A DNA stretch of 64,000 nucleotides from Microdochium bolleyi (Eukaryota; Ascomycota; Sordariomycetes; Xylariales; Microdochiaceae). The DNA lies in contig KQ964247.1 in assembly GCA_001566295.1 (NCBI GenBank), forward strand, positions 1,674,001 through 1,738,000, in the 5' to 3' direction. Made by a program: the position numbers and the translations under genes. Shown here piece after piece: positions 20,283-30,591 of this stretch (positions are counted from its first letter, which is position 1; every line of letters starts with the position of its first letter). Under the pieces are notes generated by a model. The model was not told the DNA's origin. It ran no database searches and saw only the letters and a list, made by a program, of their open reading frames with translations.

Positions 20283-21409
20283 GGCTTCGTCTTCGTGTCG
20301 TAGAAGAGCTGGGTCTCGGTAGTTTCGGCAAGCTCGATTCGCGATGAGGCAATTGCAACGTCAAGATAAGGTACTTATAAATGGTCAACACGGGTACCAA
20401 ATTGGAGAAGGGGCTACGAGGTAGATTAACGTTCAAGCCTCAAGTTGGGGAAGCTGAAGCTAATATTCTATCGCAAAAGTGTCGCATGACGTGATGGACT
20501 CATCATCAGGCAACGCGGCAGCAGGCGACGCCGCGTCGGTATTGTGTAATCGCTTGTCATGCTGCAGCGGTGCCGTGGGGTCGGACGATTCGACAGGTGG
20601 AAAACAACAGATTTCCCCACGCTACGACACACTGCCTTGTTTCCGCCCCTGGGACGATGATCAACAGGTACCGCGAGCGGGTCGTGGGCATTGACTGGCG
20701 TCCGAAGCCGGAAGCCACGGCAAATGCTTCACGTGCTTGCGTTGCGTCGCCTCAGCTGTCTCCGAGCTAGTCTTTGAGGATGATGCCCCTCCGCCCCCCT
20801 GCGCTCGAAAAGTCCGCATGGACGTCGGTCATTCTACTAGTGTGACCCATGGTGGACGCGCGGACAGCCGGATCTGGTTGTCCTGGAGGGCCAGCTTCGG
20901 ATCTACGGCTTGGCAATGCTTGTTTCGCGTGCTTGCTCGCCTGTCATTGCTGCAGCTGAATCTTCATGAAGCGGGACAGCTGGCTCGTCACATGCTCAAG
21001 ATGATTAGAGGCAATTCCAAAACAGCTGAACGGGCAGTGCCCTGGACACAGCAAGGCTCCGAACTAGATCAGAACCACTATCAAGAACTTCAGAACACGA
21101 AGAATGACGTAGATGGACAAGTGGAGGTTGGAGAAGGCACACCCCACGCTGACGACTTCACGATTGGAGACAGCTTTCCCCATCTCAAGGTGGGGCACAA
21201 TGTCGAGCTTCAGAGACGCTATCGATAAGGATTTATCGCATGCTTGAATGAGCCGGGCTGGGGCGGCCTACGAACACGGGCTTGATGACGGAGCTTGAAC
21301 TCCAACCCCGACCAGATCTCGAAGACTTAGCGGTGAAACAAGCATAGAGCTTCTTTTTCACCAACGCCAAACATCACACTCTGCCCGATACGACCTCACA
21401 ACCGACACC
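20283..21409. promoter_or_regulatory. Divergent promoter region between GAD and PRP38
   Basis: About 1.1 kb between two divergently transcribed genes with no supportable coding sequence. On the minus strand an ATTTATAA element (20375-20382) lies about 95 nt upstream of the GAD ATG, a sensible position for a TATA-like core element. The open frame 20737-21228 (+) shows no domain and I do not call it. Confidence 0.35.
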
Positions 21410-22282
21410 ATGGCGACCCACCGCGCCGACGAGCGCAAATTCCTCGACGAGCGCGGCTCCTCGGCCTCGCTCGCCCCGAACGGCCTCAACCCGGCCACCA
21501 TCATGGAGAAGGCCGTCCGCGAGCGCATCATCGACAGCTACTTCTGGAAAGAGCAGTGCTTCGGCGTCAACGAGGCCGACATCGTTGACCGCGTGCTCGA
21601 GCACGTCAACTTTGTCGGCGGCACCTACGGCGACGCCCAGAAGCCCACGCCCTTCCTGTGCCTCGCGTTCAAGCTGCTCCAGCTCGGCCCCAACGACGAA
21701 ATCATCGACGAGTACCTCAAGTTTGGCGGGGAGAAGTTCAAGTACCTGCGCGCGCTGGCGGCGTTCTACGTGCGGCTCACGCGCAAGGCCGAGGTCGTGT
21801 ACCGCACGCTCGAGCCGTTCCTCGAGGACCGGCGGAAGCTCAGGCGCAAGGGGCGCGAGGGCACGTCGTTGACGTACGTGGACCAGTTTGTGGATGACCT
21901 CCTGGTAAAGGACCGCGTGTGCGCGACGAGTCTGTGGCAGATGCCGAAGCGCGAGGTCCTGGAGGACCTGGACATCCTCGAGCCGAGGGTGAGCGCCCTG
22001 GGCGACATTGAGGAGCTGCTTGAGGAGATGGAGGCCGAGGACAACGGGAAGCGGGCGAACGGCGATCACGGTAATAGCGAACACGGCTCGCACAGCGATA
22101 GCGACGATAGGCGGAGGGATAGCAGAAGTCCTCGGAGCAGGAGTCGGTCGTACGACAGCCGGTCCAGGAGTCGATCTCGGTCTCGTTCTCGGTCGTACTC
22201 GGGCTCGGACAGGTCATATCGAAGGAGCCTGACCCGTTCGCGGAGTCGCGATCCCGAGGACATGGATGTTGATCGACGATAA
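21410..22282 (+). CDS. PRP38: Pre-mRNA-splicing factor 38 (PRP38)
   Basis: A single-exon gene encoding 290 aa. Prp38 is a U4/U6.U5 tri-snRNP and B-complex protein needed for spliceosome activation in the nucleus. The PRP38 domain spans about residues 18-185. It begins with LNPATIMEKAVRERIIDSYFWKEQCF and continues with VNFVGGTYG, TPFLCLAFKLLQLGP, EIIDEYLKFGGEKFKYLRALAAFYVRLT and YVDQFVDDLLVKDRVCATSLWQMPKREVLED, which are near-invariant family blocks. The tail (205-290) is acidic and then RS-rich (SRSRSRSRSRSYSG), like animal PRP38A and unlike the shorter yeast protein. The first codons are strongly GC-biased, and the long open frame on the opposite strand is a shadow of this bias. ISY1, another spliceosome subunit, lies 5 kb downstream, with no sign of co-regulation. 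Confidence 0.95.
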   Translation: MATHRADERKFLDERGSSASLAPNGLNPATIMEKAVRERIIDSYFWKEQCFGVNEADIVDRVLEHVNFVGGTYGDAQKPTPFLCLAFKLLQLGPNDEIIDEYLKFGGEKFKYLRALAAFYVRLTRKAEVVYRTLEPFLEDRRKLRRKGREGTSLTYVDQFVDDLLVKDRVCATSLWQMPKREVLEDLDILEPRVSALGDIEELLEEMEAEDNGKRANGDHGNSEHGSHSDSDDRRRDSRSPRSRSRSYDSRSRSRSRSRSRSYSGSDRSYRRSLTRSRSRDPEDMDVDRR

Positions 22283-22563
22283 TGAGGAACGCTACCGTCC
22301 AGGACGAAGGATACTACGCAACAAGCCATTCTGGAAATTTCATCGAGCGCAAGCACACGATTGCTCCCCTCGATCGCCCCTCACAGGCACAAAGTCATCT
22401 GAGACCGCACAGGGTAAAAAGCCTCACTCTATGCAGCATTATGATACAGTGGCCGATTATATACTGAAGTTTACACGCAGTGTCCCTCATGTGCTTCATC
22501 GCAACCACCGTCAGAGGCCGACTCGTCAGAGGCTTGGGCCTCTCTTCCGTCGCGATGTTGCCA

Positions 22564-24105
22564 TCATGAGTTGATAGAGCCCGCGACCAATTCCGCGACT
22601 GATAGGAGGCGGGCATCATCCCAATACTGGCCAATAACTTGGAGGCCACCGAAATCGATGTTTGGCTGTCCATCTCGTCGCGACGAGGGTGAAATGGACA
22701 TGGGCACACTGATAGCCGGCAAGCCAGCCAGGCTGGCGGGCACCGTGAATACATCATTCATGTACGAGTCGAGTGGCGTTTGATGCAAAACGTCGTCCAG
22801 TAAGGGGGGCGTTGTGGGCGCAGTCGGGCACAGTAGGAAGTCCACCTGGTGTGGGCCAAGCTTGTTCTCCAGCAGGACGGACTCGTCCATGTCGCTGAGA
22901 TCGAACGGTTGCTCGTCCTTGAGCGGGTTAGACAGCTTAAAGACTCTGTCAAAGTCACTCCGCACTAGTTGCCGGACCTTCTGGGCCTGGATGAAGTAGT
23001 TGTCCACCGCCTCAGAGCTAAGCGAATAAGAGCCCAACAATATACGTCGCTTGACCTCCTTGCCAAAGCCGGAGGCTCTGGTCTTCGCATAAAGCACACC
23101 GTCCGGCGCATCCGTCTCCGTATCCTTGTTCCTCTGGCCATAGCGGATGCCGTCGTATTTTGCCAGGTTCGATGCAGCCTCAGCTGGTGCTATCACGTAG
23201 TACGCAGAGAGTGCCATTTTTGTAGTCGGGAGCGAGACAGGGACCACCCGCGCCCCCATGCTCTCCACTGTCTTCGCAGCATTCGTCCAGGCTTGCCGAA
23301 TGCTGGGTTCAAGCTCTTCCACGTTGTACTCGATCGGGATGCCGAACGTGATGCCCTTCAGCGTGGAGAGTGCCTGGCCATCGTAACAGGTCCTTTGAGC
23401 GGCGCATCTCTGCCGCACGGAGTGTGGCAGGCTTGTCGGGTCATTATGGTCATGCTCGGCGAACAGCTTCGTCCCGATGAGTACGTCTCGGATTCTGTCG
23501 ACCGACTTGGCCAGCAAGCCCACAGTGTCAAGCGAGTTCGCGTAAGGCACGACCCCGAACCGAGAGAGCATGCCGTAGCTAGGCTTGAAGCCGACCGTCC
23601 CGGTGTAGGCTGCGGGCATGCGCACCGAGCCGCCCGTGTCTGTGCCCAGCGCAATGTCGGCCTCTCCCTTACTAACTGACACTGCGCTACCGCCGGAACT
23701 CCCGCCTGCCGAGTAGTCGCGGAGCGGGTCGTTGTTGTGCACGATGCCGCTGGCTCCGGTCGTCGAATGTGTGCCCATGCCAAATTCGTCCATGCCCATC
23801 TTGCCGACGACCGAGAAGCCCCGGCTCCTCAGCTGCGCCACGATGGTGGCATCGAAGGGTATGGCGGTGCCCGCGAGGATACTTGAGTCGCATGTCGTGG
23901 TATCGCCGAGGGAGGCGATGTTGTCTTTGACAGCTAGCCGTGGTTGCGCAGAGTAGCATCGTCGCGGGGCACGCTGGTGGGCTAGTCGGATCGGTAGCCG
24001 TCGTGAGGATGCCGCAAGCTGCTGTACCCGTGTGGAGGTGGTCGCGCAGAACACCCTGTAGGAGCTCTGTAAGCGGACGCGCCTCACATGGCCTAGGGTA
24101 GACAT
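22564..24105 (-). CDS. HER2: Mitochondrial glutamyl-tRNA(Gln) amidotransferase subunit A (GatA/HER2)
   Basis: The product is the amidase subunit that converts Glu-tRNA(Gln) to Gln-tRNA(Gln) in mitochondria. The ATG at 24105 gives 513 aa and a basic, Ser/Arg-rich leader of about 50 residues (VRRVRLQSSYR ... RRCYSAQ) typical of a mitochondrial presequence. The frame is open further upstream but reads into promoter sequence, so I did not use it. The amidase-signature catalytic Lys-Ser-Ser set is visible: Lys60 in AVKDNI, Ser in GGSSGGSA (134-141), and the nucleophile Ser160 in GTDTGGSVRMPA. DEFGMGTHST and GFKPSYGMLSRFGVVPYANSLD are further family blocks. The sequence between the presequence and Lys60 is short compared with bacterial GatA, which is normal for fungal HER2 proteins. 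The 394-bp spacer to the next gene is a divergent promoter. Confidence 0.9.
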   Translation of the reverse strand: MSTLGHVRRVRLQSSYRVFCATTSTRVQQLAASSRRLPIRLAHQRAPRRCYSAQPRLAVKDNIASLGDTTTCDSSILAGTAIPFDATIVAQLRSRGFSVVGKMGMDEFGMGTHSTTGASGIVHNNDPLRDYSAGGSSGGSAVSVSKGEADIALGTDTGGSVRMPAAYTGTVGFKPSYGMLSRFGVVPYANSLDTVGLLAKSVDRIRDVLIGTKLFAEHDHNDPTSLPHSVRQRCAAQRTCYDGQALSTLKGITFGIPIEYNVEELEPSIRQAWTNAAKTVESMGARVVPVSLPTTKMALSAYYVIAPAEAASNLAKYDGIRYGQRNKDTETDAPDGVLYAKTRASGFGKEVKRRILLGSYSLSSEAVDNYFIQAQKVRQLVRSDFDRVFKLSNPLKDEQPFDLSDMDESVLLENKLGPHQVDFLLCPTAPTTPPLLDDVLHQTPLDSYMNDVFTVPASLAGLPAISVPMSISPSSRRDGQPNIDFGGLQVIGQYWDDARLLSVAELVAGSINS

Positions 24106-24498
24106 GTGGTCTGTCGACCTGCGCGAGTGTAATGGTGTCGGATGGTGGTGAGTCGGGACCATGAGCCTGTGTCTCCAAGGCTGCAAAACTCCCCAATACT
24201 GTACCCACACACAGAGCTCTGGTGGGCCCCTGCCATTCCAGTCGCTGCTGATCGGAGAACCCCCGCAAGGGCCCTTAGGCCCTCCAGGTACCCGCGCTCC
24301 ACCATCACTCTGACGCACTTTAGCATGCGCCTCCAAGGCACCCGCATGACCAGCCCGAGCCGTGCACTTGACCAGCACCAGCCATCGTGGTTCATGAACC
24401 GCGTTTCTTGCTTTCCCATCCTCTTTGCTGCCTTTCATCACAACAGTCTTTCCTTATTGCACAATCCGACTTTGTTTCATCCCACAAATCCCCCCACA
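24106..24498. promoter_or_regulatory. Divergent promoter between HER2 and the nucleotidase-like gene
   Basis: A 393-bp spacer between two divergent starts. The last 90 nt before 24499 are CT-rich, as is common just upstream of fungal starts. No coding sequence. Confidence 0.4.
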
Positions 24499-26406
24499 AT
24501 GCTGTGCAAAGCCTCACTGGCCGCTGCTGTCCTGGCATCTGTGAGCCAAGCTGCCCAGCCCGATGCGCCTGCTCCGGTTGCGGCGCCGATGCGCGATCTC
24601 GAATGGGGAGAGCTCAACTTCCTGCATACTACCGACACACATGGTTGGCACGGCGGGCACTTGCAAGAGTAGGTTCAATTAGGACAATCTTAGTACGACA
24701 AGTCATCGCATGACCATGATCGCTGACAAAGGTCATTTGAGCAATGCAGGAGTCAATACTCGGCAGATTGGGGCGACTATGTGTCTTTTGCAGAGCATAT
24801 GCATCGCAAAGCCGACGAGAAAGGCGTTGATCTCCTCATCGTCGACACGGGTGACCGAGTCGAGGGCAATGGCCTCTATGATGGCTCCGACCCGAAGGGC
24901 CAGTTCACATACGACATCTTCGGGCAGCAGTCGATGGATGCCATCTGCACCGGCAACCACGAGCTATACCTCGAGGATACTGTAGAGCGCGAGCACGACA
25001 TCACGGTTCCCAAGTTCAAGAAGTCGTACCTAGCTTCCAACCTCGATTACATAGAACCGCAGAGCGGCAACAGCATCCCGCAGGCGCAGCGCTATCGCAC
25101 CTTCACAACCAAGAATCGTGGCTACAAGGTCGTCGCTCTTGGGTTCCTCTTCAACTTTGACCGGAATGCCAACAACAGCGTCGTACAGCCTGTCGAGGAG
25201 ACCGTCAAGGAGGAATGGTTCAAGAAGGCGATCCAGGAGAAGGCTGATGTATTTCTTCTAATCGGGCACATTGGCCTTCGGATGAAGGAGTTCGAGATCA
25301 TCTTTGACGCTATACGAAGCCAGAATTGGGACACGCCTATCGCAATCTTCGGCGGTCACGCACATGTTCGCGACACAAGGAAGTTCGATAGCAAGGCATA
25401 CGCCATCGCCAGTGGACGATACTTTGAAACCATCGGATGGATGTCTGTTGACGGGATCAAGAAGTCCTCTCCCGGTGTGGGTCCCGTCAAGGCCAACCCG
25501 ACGTTCAAACGAAGATACATCGACAACAACCTCCTGGGCTTGTACCACCACACGGGCCTGAACGAGACAACCTTCCCCACCGCCCGTGGCCGCAACGTCA
25601 CCGAGATGATCACGAAAGCGCGGAAAGAGCTCAAACTCGACCACAAGTTTGGCTGTGCGCCGAGGGACTACTGGATGACGCGCGCAGAGTATCCAAGTGA
25701 AGACAGTGTGTTCACGCTGCTGGAGGAGCAAGTCCTGCCAGACATTGTCAAAAACAAAGATCGCGCCAAGATGCCCCGGATTGCGGTCCAGAACACTGGC
25801 GCGATCCGCTTCGACATCTTCAAGGGTGCCTTTACCAAAGACACCACCTATCTCATCTCGCCCTTCATAAGCGGATTCTCCTATATCCCGGACGTCACCT
25901 ACACGGTTGCGAGGAGAGCCATAGAAATGCTTAACAGAGGCGGGCCAGCTCTCTCCGTTAACGATATGAAGGCGCTGACCATCCCCGAGTTGCGCAACCC
26001 AAGCCCATTCGTATCCTTCAGCCGCCCGCAATCCGCATCCGGTTTTGTAATGCAAGGGCAGCAGCAAAAGTCATTCGGGCACAACTCTTACTCAAGCAAG
26101 CCTCGCCTCGTCGAAGGATACACTACCACAGACGACCTTGGTGACGACGGTGATGACGCCGAGCACACGCCGATCCAGTTCTTCCAGGTACCCAATGTGA
26201 TCTCCGCCGACATTGAGTTCCCGGAGGAGGGAGAGCCTGAAAAGGTCGACGTGGTGTTTAACGACTACTTGCAGCCTTACATTCTTTACACGCTCCAGTT
26301 CTCTGGTGGAGATTATGAGACTGGCAACGTCAAGCGGTTCGTCGATGGGAGTTTCACAGATCTTTTCGCGACGTGGATCAAGGAGAACTGGACAGGAGAT
26401 TGCTAG
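24499..26406 (+). CDS. Calcineurin-like phosphoesterase / 5'-nucleotidase-like protein (YHR202W type)
   Basis: Exon 1 (24499-24668) and exon 2 (24750-26406) are joined over an 81-nt intron (24669-24749; GTAGGT donor, GCTGAC branch, GCAG acceptor), giving 608 aa. A signal peptide (MLCKASLAAAVLASVSQAA) directs it to the secretory pathway. Metallophosphoesterase motifs appear in order: TTDTHGWHGGH, VDTGDRVEGNG, CTGNHELY, LLIGHIGLR and FGGHAHVRD. The C-terminal half holds the 5'-nucleotidase-type domain, with IAVQNTGAIRFDIFKG and YLISPF. This layout is that of the UshA/nucleotidase superfamily, and among fungi it most resembles the vacuolar phosphatase encoded by yeast YHR202W. The likely role is dephosphorylation of nucleotides or related phosphoesters in the vacuole or cell wall space. 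The exact substrate is inference. Near the C-terminus an acidic, Gly-rich loop (DDLGDDGDDAEH) is inserted. Confidence 0.88.
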
Positions 26407-26673
26407 AACTCGATTAGATTGCCTCCAAGCCGCCAGAGCTCGATTTGTATTTAATGTATTGACTGTTGACACATATATACTCGTTGCCATTGCAACTCAT
26501 GATACCACTGCATCGATATCCCATATGCGAAAAAGTTTCGATTGCTCTTTATATGCAAGACAGTGGCTGATGTTTTGCCCAGTCGCTGAACTCCATGAAC
26601 GCCTTTACAAATCGGCCATGTCACAAGCATGCCAAGAATGATGCAATGAGGATTACACAGGCTGCGTGCGTGC

Positions 26674-27515
26674 TCATTGCAGCTGGTCGAGCAGTCTCCT
26701 CCTCCTCCTGTCCACAAGCTCCTGCTGGACCTCTTCCAACGTCGGCAGATCCCAAGCGTGACCGTCTCCGGTGTCGCCCGGCAGCGGCTCCCAGCCTGGG
26801 GGCGGCTGACCGTCTTTACCGCCCTTGAACTTCTGCAGCAGCATGTCCTCTGCCTCGCGCTCCTTCTCCGCCTCGTACTGTAGTAAAGTGTCGCCCTCCT
26901 CATCCGGCGCATATCCATAGTAGTTCGCATCGACCGTCTTCCTCAGATCGTCTCTCGTGTCGAGGGGCTTCTCGTTCGCCGATTGTCTAGCCTTGGCTGC
27001 GGCTTCGAATAACTCCTTCACACCAGGCAACTCCTTCGCCCTTCCAAAGTATTTGTACCCTTTCCCGCCTCCCGGTATCTCCCTCCCTGTCTCGTCGTAC
27101 AGTTTCCCTCCTTGCCGCATGTAGTTCGGGCCCCCCAGGTTCCGGATCTGCACCTCCCACATGTGCTTCTCGCGCATGAGCTTGTTGATCTCGTCGTTGA
27201 GGTCGCGGATCTGGTAGTCGGACAGCGCGGACTCCTGGATCCGCGAGACCTTGCGGCTGATCTCCTTGAGGGTCTGCCCACGCCACTTCTCGCATATTGG
27301 GATGCTGTCGACCTCGGTGATGACGCGGGGCCGCCGCGACCGTCCGGCGTCGATAATGCCCAAGTCCGCAGCCTGCGCCTCGCGGAAGCGGAAGAGCATG
27401 GACTGCGCCTTCTCTGAGTTGCGCGCCTATGTTCGAGAGAGGAAACATGGTTAGTTTCAGAGGCTCGTACCGTACGGGCTGCGGGTGGCTCTGGACTTTG
27501 CGCCCAACATACCAT
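26674..27515 (-). CDS. ISY1: Pre-mRNA-splicing factor ISY1
   Basis: The gene has a first exon made only of the start codon (27513-27515), an 86-nt intron (27427-27512; GTATGT donor, CTAAC branch, TAG acceptor) and a second exon 26674-27426. The product is 251 aa and starts MARNSEKAQSMLFRFREAQ, the hallmark N-terminus of ISY1, followed by CEKWRGQTLKEISRKVSRIQ, LNDEINKLMREKHMWEVQI and NLGGPNYMR. ISY1 is a component of the Prp19-associated complex (NTC) and sits near the U2/U6 catalytic core, affecting 3' splice-site fidelity. Residues 185-251 form a charged C-terminal segment with an Arg-rich end (RRRRRLLDQLQ). Without the ATG-only exon the protein would lack its conserved first ten residues, which makes the call secure. 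Confidence 0.93.
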
Positions 27516-29506
27516 TTTGTCTGATTGTGAGGCTCAACTGGAACGAAGAAGAGGGATATCTTGAGGCCTGGGGCGTCAAGGTGTCGGGCTTATGCGTGGT
27601 TGCTCTTTGTGACTTGTCCGCTCCGGCTTGTCTGTCGGTTCGAAGTCTCGCGGTCTGCTCGTGGTTGACGATATGCAACAATTGAAAGCTCCAGTTCGGC
27701 TGCTTGCAGGGGACGATTTCGAGGTGGGGCGCTCCGAGCTCCTGCGCAGCCAATCAGCCGAGGCAGACGCGCGCGCCTGGTCGACCTCCACAAGCACGCG
27801 ACTGCCATTTGAAGGCAGGCACCGAGCCCACCTCCCCATCTTCACCTTTCCACCAACACACTCTCGCAACTCTTTGGACATATTGCAAAGTTCTATGCGC
27901 ACTCTTGTCTGCGCGCTCACTGATTCCGTGGGCTTCTGCTCGCTCTGGACTTCATGGCTGATCCATACTCGGGAAATCAGATCCAGCACTGTCAGAGCCA
28001 GACTGTTCAGTGCGCAGGTAGGTCTTGCTACACACCGGCATACTGATGTCAACATAAAGGTAAGACATGCAGGCATCTGGCCAAAGGCCAAAATGGTGTG
28101 CGAGGCTTGCCTTGCGCCTCTCTATACGGAGTTGTCAGGCTCAGAGTCAAGCCAAACCATTTGTCACACATTTCCCGCTTGATCGCTGCGCCTGTGATAG
28201 GGGGTTGTGCAGCAAGCCTTCGAAGAGCTTCGTCTCAGTCACAGTACACCACTACCTCCTGGCAGATGAACAGCCCGAATCCTTGCCCGCCAGATCGCAC
28301 ACCTTCGCGCGATGAAGACAGTCCATCAAGAGCTAGACGGAGCCAATGAGACTTTACCATCTCACTGGCGTATGACAGCAAACCAACAAGAACGGAAATC
28401 TGAGCGTGTCGAGGTGGGAAGGGGTTTCACTACATTGTAGTCTATCCGCTTTCTGAAGTTAGGAGGAGTGTCCCTGCCGCCGCCAACACATCGGACTTCT
28501 TTGCGGCACCGCCTGGTTCATGACACCCCTTCTCGGGACATCCAGCGAAGTTCGCTAAACCATGGTAGAGACGACACACCCACTCCCCGAGACAAGTTCA
28601 AACTTCTGTTCACAGAAGCCGGATACTCGATGAAGGGCTATTATAGTTTTCAATCGGAACTGTGGCGATGTCTGCCACGAGAAGAGAATGGCGTGGGCCA
28701 GAGTTTTGCTTCACTGCAGGAGCCGGCGGAGTCACGTTGGACTTGCTCGACGGCATGGAGACTTTTCAGGACGACCTCTTCTATTATTTCTTTATGTCTC
28801 GGCTGTCTTGCCTCGCTTTTGTCGCAGGCCAGCCATTCATCATGCCCGGTGATGACCAAGTATCCAAAAAGCCAAATTTGCAAGCAGCCTGAACGACGTC
28901 GCGAGACTCGGGAATGGTTGCTAGTGAGAACCTGAGAGCTAATCTGAGGGCATCGGTCGTATGTAAATTAGGTAGCGCTAATGGTAACAATTGCTCATAA
29001 TTTTGACCAATTCTCATGGATTTTGTGATGGGGTAACGGAATATAATGACAGCTAACGGTGTTGCTTCGGTCGGAGTACACATATATGCATAGAAGACTG
29101 GCAAGGATTCATTCTCTATCCAATTGTTCTTGGCTCTCGCCTATCTATGGGGCATAGCCTCGCTTCAACAGTCCCAGGCTCCAACGAAGAATGTAGGTGA
29201 AAGGTGTCGTCGTCAATGCTAGAACACTTGCAGGTACTAAGGTCAAACATTCCACAATCAGTGCAAAGGTTGTCGTGGTCGACAGGCTTCTGTGTGAGTA
29301 TCAAGTAGCGACCGGTTAGCGCCCGTTGATTGAGCGTAGAGTCGTACTGTACGCCGAAAAAGACCAGGCCGAGACCTACAGCCACTCGCAAATTGCCCGC
29401 CTCCCGACACGACAGCAGGGAAACATGAAGGCAACCATGCAAATTCAATGCCCTTCGAACACTCGCGCTGGATAGGCCGAAGGAACAAAAAGATTGGCAA
29501 AAACGA
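27516..29506. other. Gene-poor stretch left of the tRNA gene
   Basis: Two kilobases with no supportable protein gene. Open frames such as 27628-28182 (+) and 28468-28935 (+) have no domain, no plausible splice partners and irregular composition. The part from 28.9 to 29.1 kb is AT-richer than its surroundings. It may contain the ISY1 promoter and noncoding transcripts, but nothing can be named. Confidence 0.4.
29499..29503 (-). terminator. RNA polymerase III terminator (T5)
   Basis: A run of five T on the minus strand begins 4 nt after the discriminator base of the tRNA. A second T5 lies slightly further down at about 29487-29491. This supports a transcribed tRNA gene rather than a relic. 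Confidence 0.7.
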
Positions 29507-29603
29507 TGGACACTATGGGAATTGAACCCATGACCTTTCACAGACGTATTAACGAGTTGCTCGTTATTGCGAAGCGAAAATCATACCCCTAGACCAAGTG
29601 CCC
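29507..29603 (-). tRNA. Intron-containing tRNA, anticodon CGC (tRNA-Ala by identity elements, tRNA-Pro-like body)
   Basis: The minus strand folds as a tRNA. The acceptor stem is GGGCACT/AGTGTCC with a G3-U70 wobble and A73. The A box is TGGTCTAGGGG. The anticodon stem is TTTCGC/GTGAAA. The T stem is ATGGG/CCCAT with loop TTCAATT, and the B box is GGTTCAATTCC. The anticodon loop is 32 nt, so a 25-nt intron lies at the standard 37/38 position (29543-29567), leaving loop TTCGCA-T and anticodon CGC at 29569-29571. The intron contains the inverted repeat AACGAG-CAA-CTCGTT. Mature length is 72 nt. G3-U70, A73 and CGC all specify alanine. However, the D arm and anticodon-arm sequence (GGTCTAGGGGTATGAT) is the pattern known from eukaryotic tRNA-Pro. 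It may be a remodelled proline tRNA gene, or a decayed one. Confidence 0.8.
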
Positions 29604-30591
29604 CGGATGCTGATTGGATGAATCATGGAAGCTCGTGAGCAAATTAGCCATTATAATAGATGAAAGCGGTCCCTGGCTCTGCGACAACTTAATGTCGGGA
29701 TCACCTGCTGCTGTCCTTGGACATCACATCAAGTTGGAGTTGCTGAGCCCCAGTGGTTCAAATGCCTCTCGATACTCGCAGCCTATACTCTCAGTGTCCT
29801 GATAGCATCAGGACTCTCGGGGTAGCTCTCTGGCACATGTGCACTTTTAATTCGCAACTGCGGCCTTTGAAAGCTGAAATACGTGAAACGCATTCAGGTC
29901 GATCGAGGAACGTCTCGGTGTTCCCGAGCAGTGGAAGCCTCAGAGTTGCTTTGCCAAGATCTTCCGCGATGTCAAAGACATGTCAGTCTTACTATGTCAC
30001 TGTCGTCAACAAGACAAGCACGTGCGAGCTGCCTGGTGCAACGTTTCGGTGTATTTTTGGCGTCAGTGCAGCTGAAGCAGCTAACAAGCAAGTGAAGTGG
30101 GGGGAACCTTGTGAGGTGGGACTCGAGCTCAGGTTGGGGATGACGGGATGCAGCTGCGGAGCAATGCACAGCCCACCAGAGGTCGCGTCTCAATCGTGGA
30201 ATGCAGGGTCGAGGTCAGAGCTGACATTGTTCTTATCCTGGTGGTCGAATACCTGTTCCCATTTCTCTCATGCAGCACTTCTTCTAATTGGACCAGCACC
30301 GGTGCCGCTCTGCACGACTCGAACTGCGCCTGTCAGCCAACCAGCTCCTCAGGCAACAACTTATCACGGAGATCGACCACTGCGGCGTCACTGCGGCCTC
30401 TGCCTCGACGACCACCGCCGCGCAAAGCAGGTCCGAGGCCTCAGACGACATCAAACAACGCCCAATGTACTGCTAGTGGAATCCGCTGCGGGCCCTGAAT
30501 CCATGAAATAGCATCTACCACCACGATACCATGCGGGAACTCGACGTCCACTCCACCAGATCGCCGTCGTAACTCTAGCATCTCGACGACG
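29604..30591. other. Intergenic region upstream of the BEACH gene
   Basis: About 1 kb with no recognised gene. Open frames at 29753-30511 (+) and 30441-30774 (-) have no domain. It should contain the 5' flank of the tRNA gene and the promoter of the BEACH-domain gene. Confidence 0.4.

Noticed and set aside
21374..22093. A 239-codon minus-strand frame over PRP38
   Set aside because: Shadow of the strongly biased PRP38 codons; no start context or domain.
27628..28935. Several open frames of 150-185 codons in the gene-poor stretch near ISY1
   Set aside because: No domain, no conserved-looking segment, and several phases are open at once.
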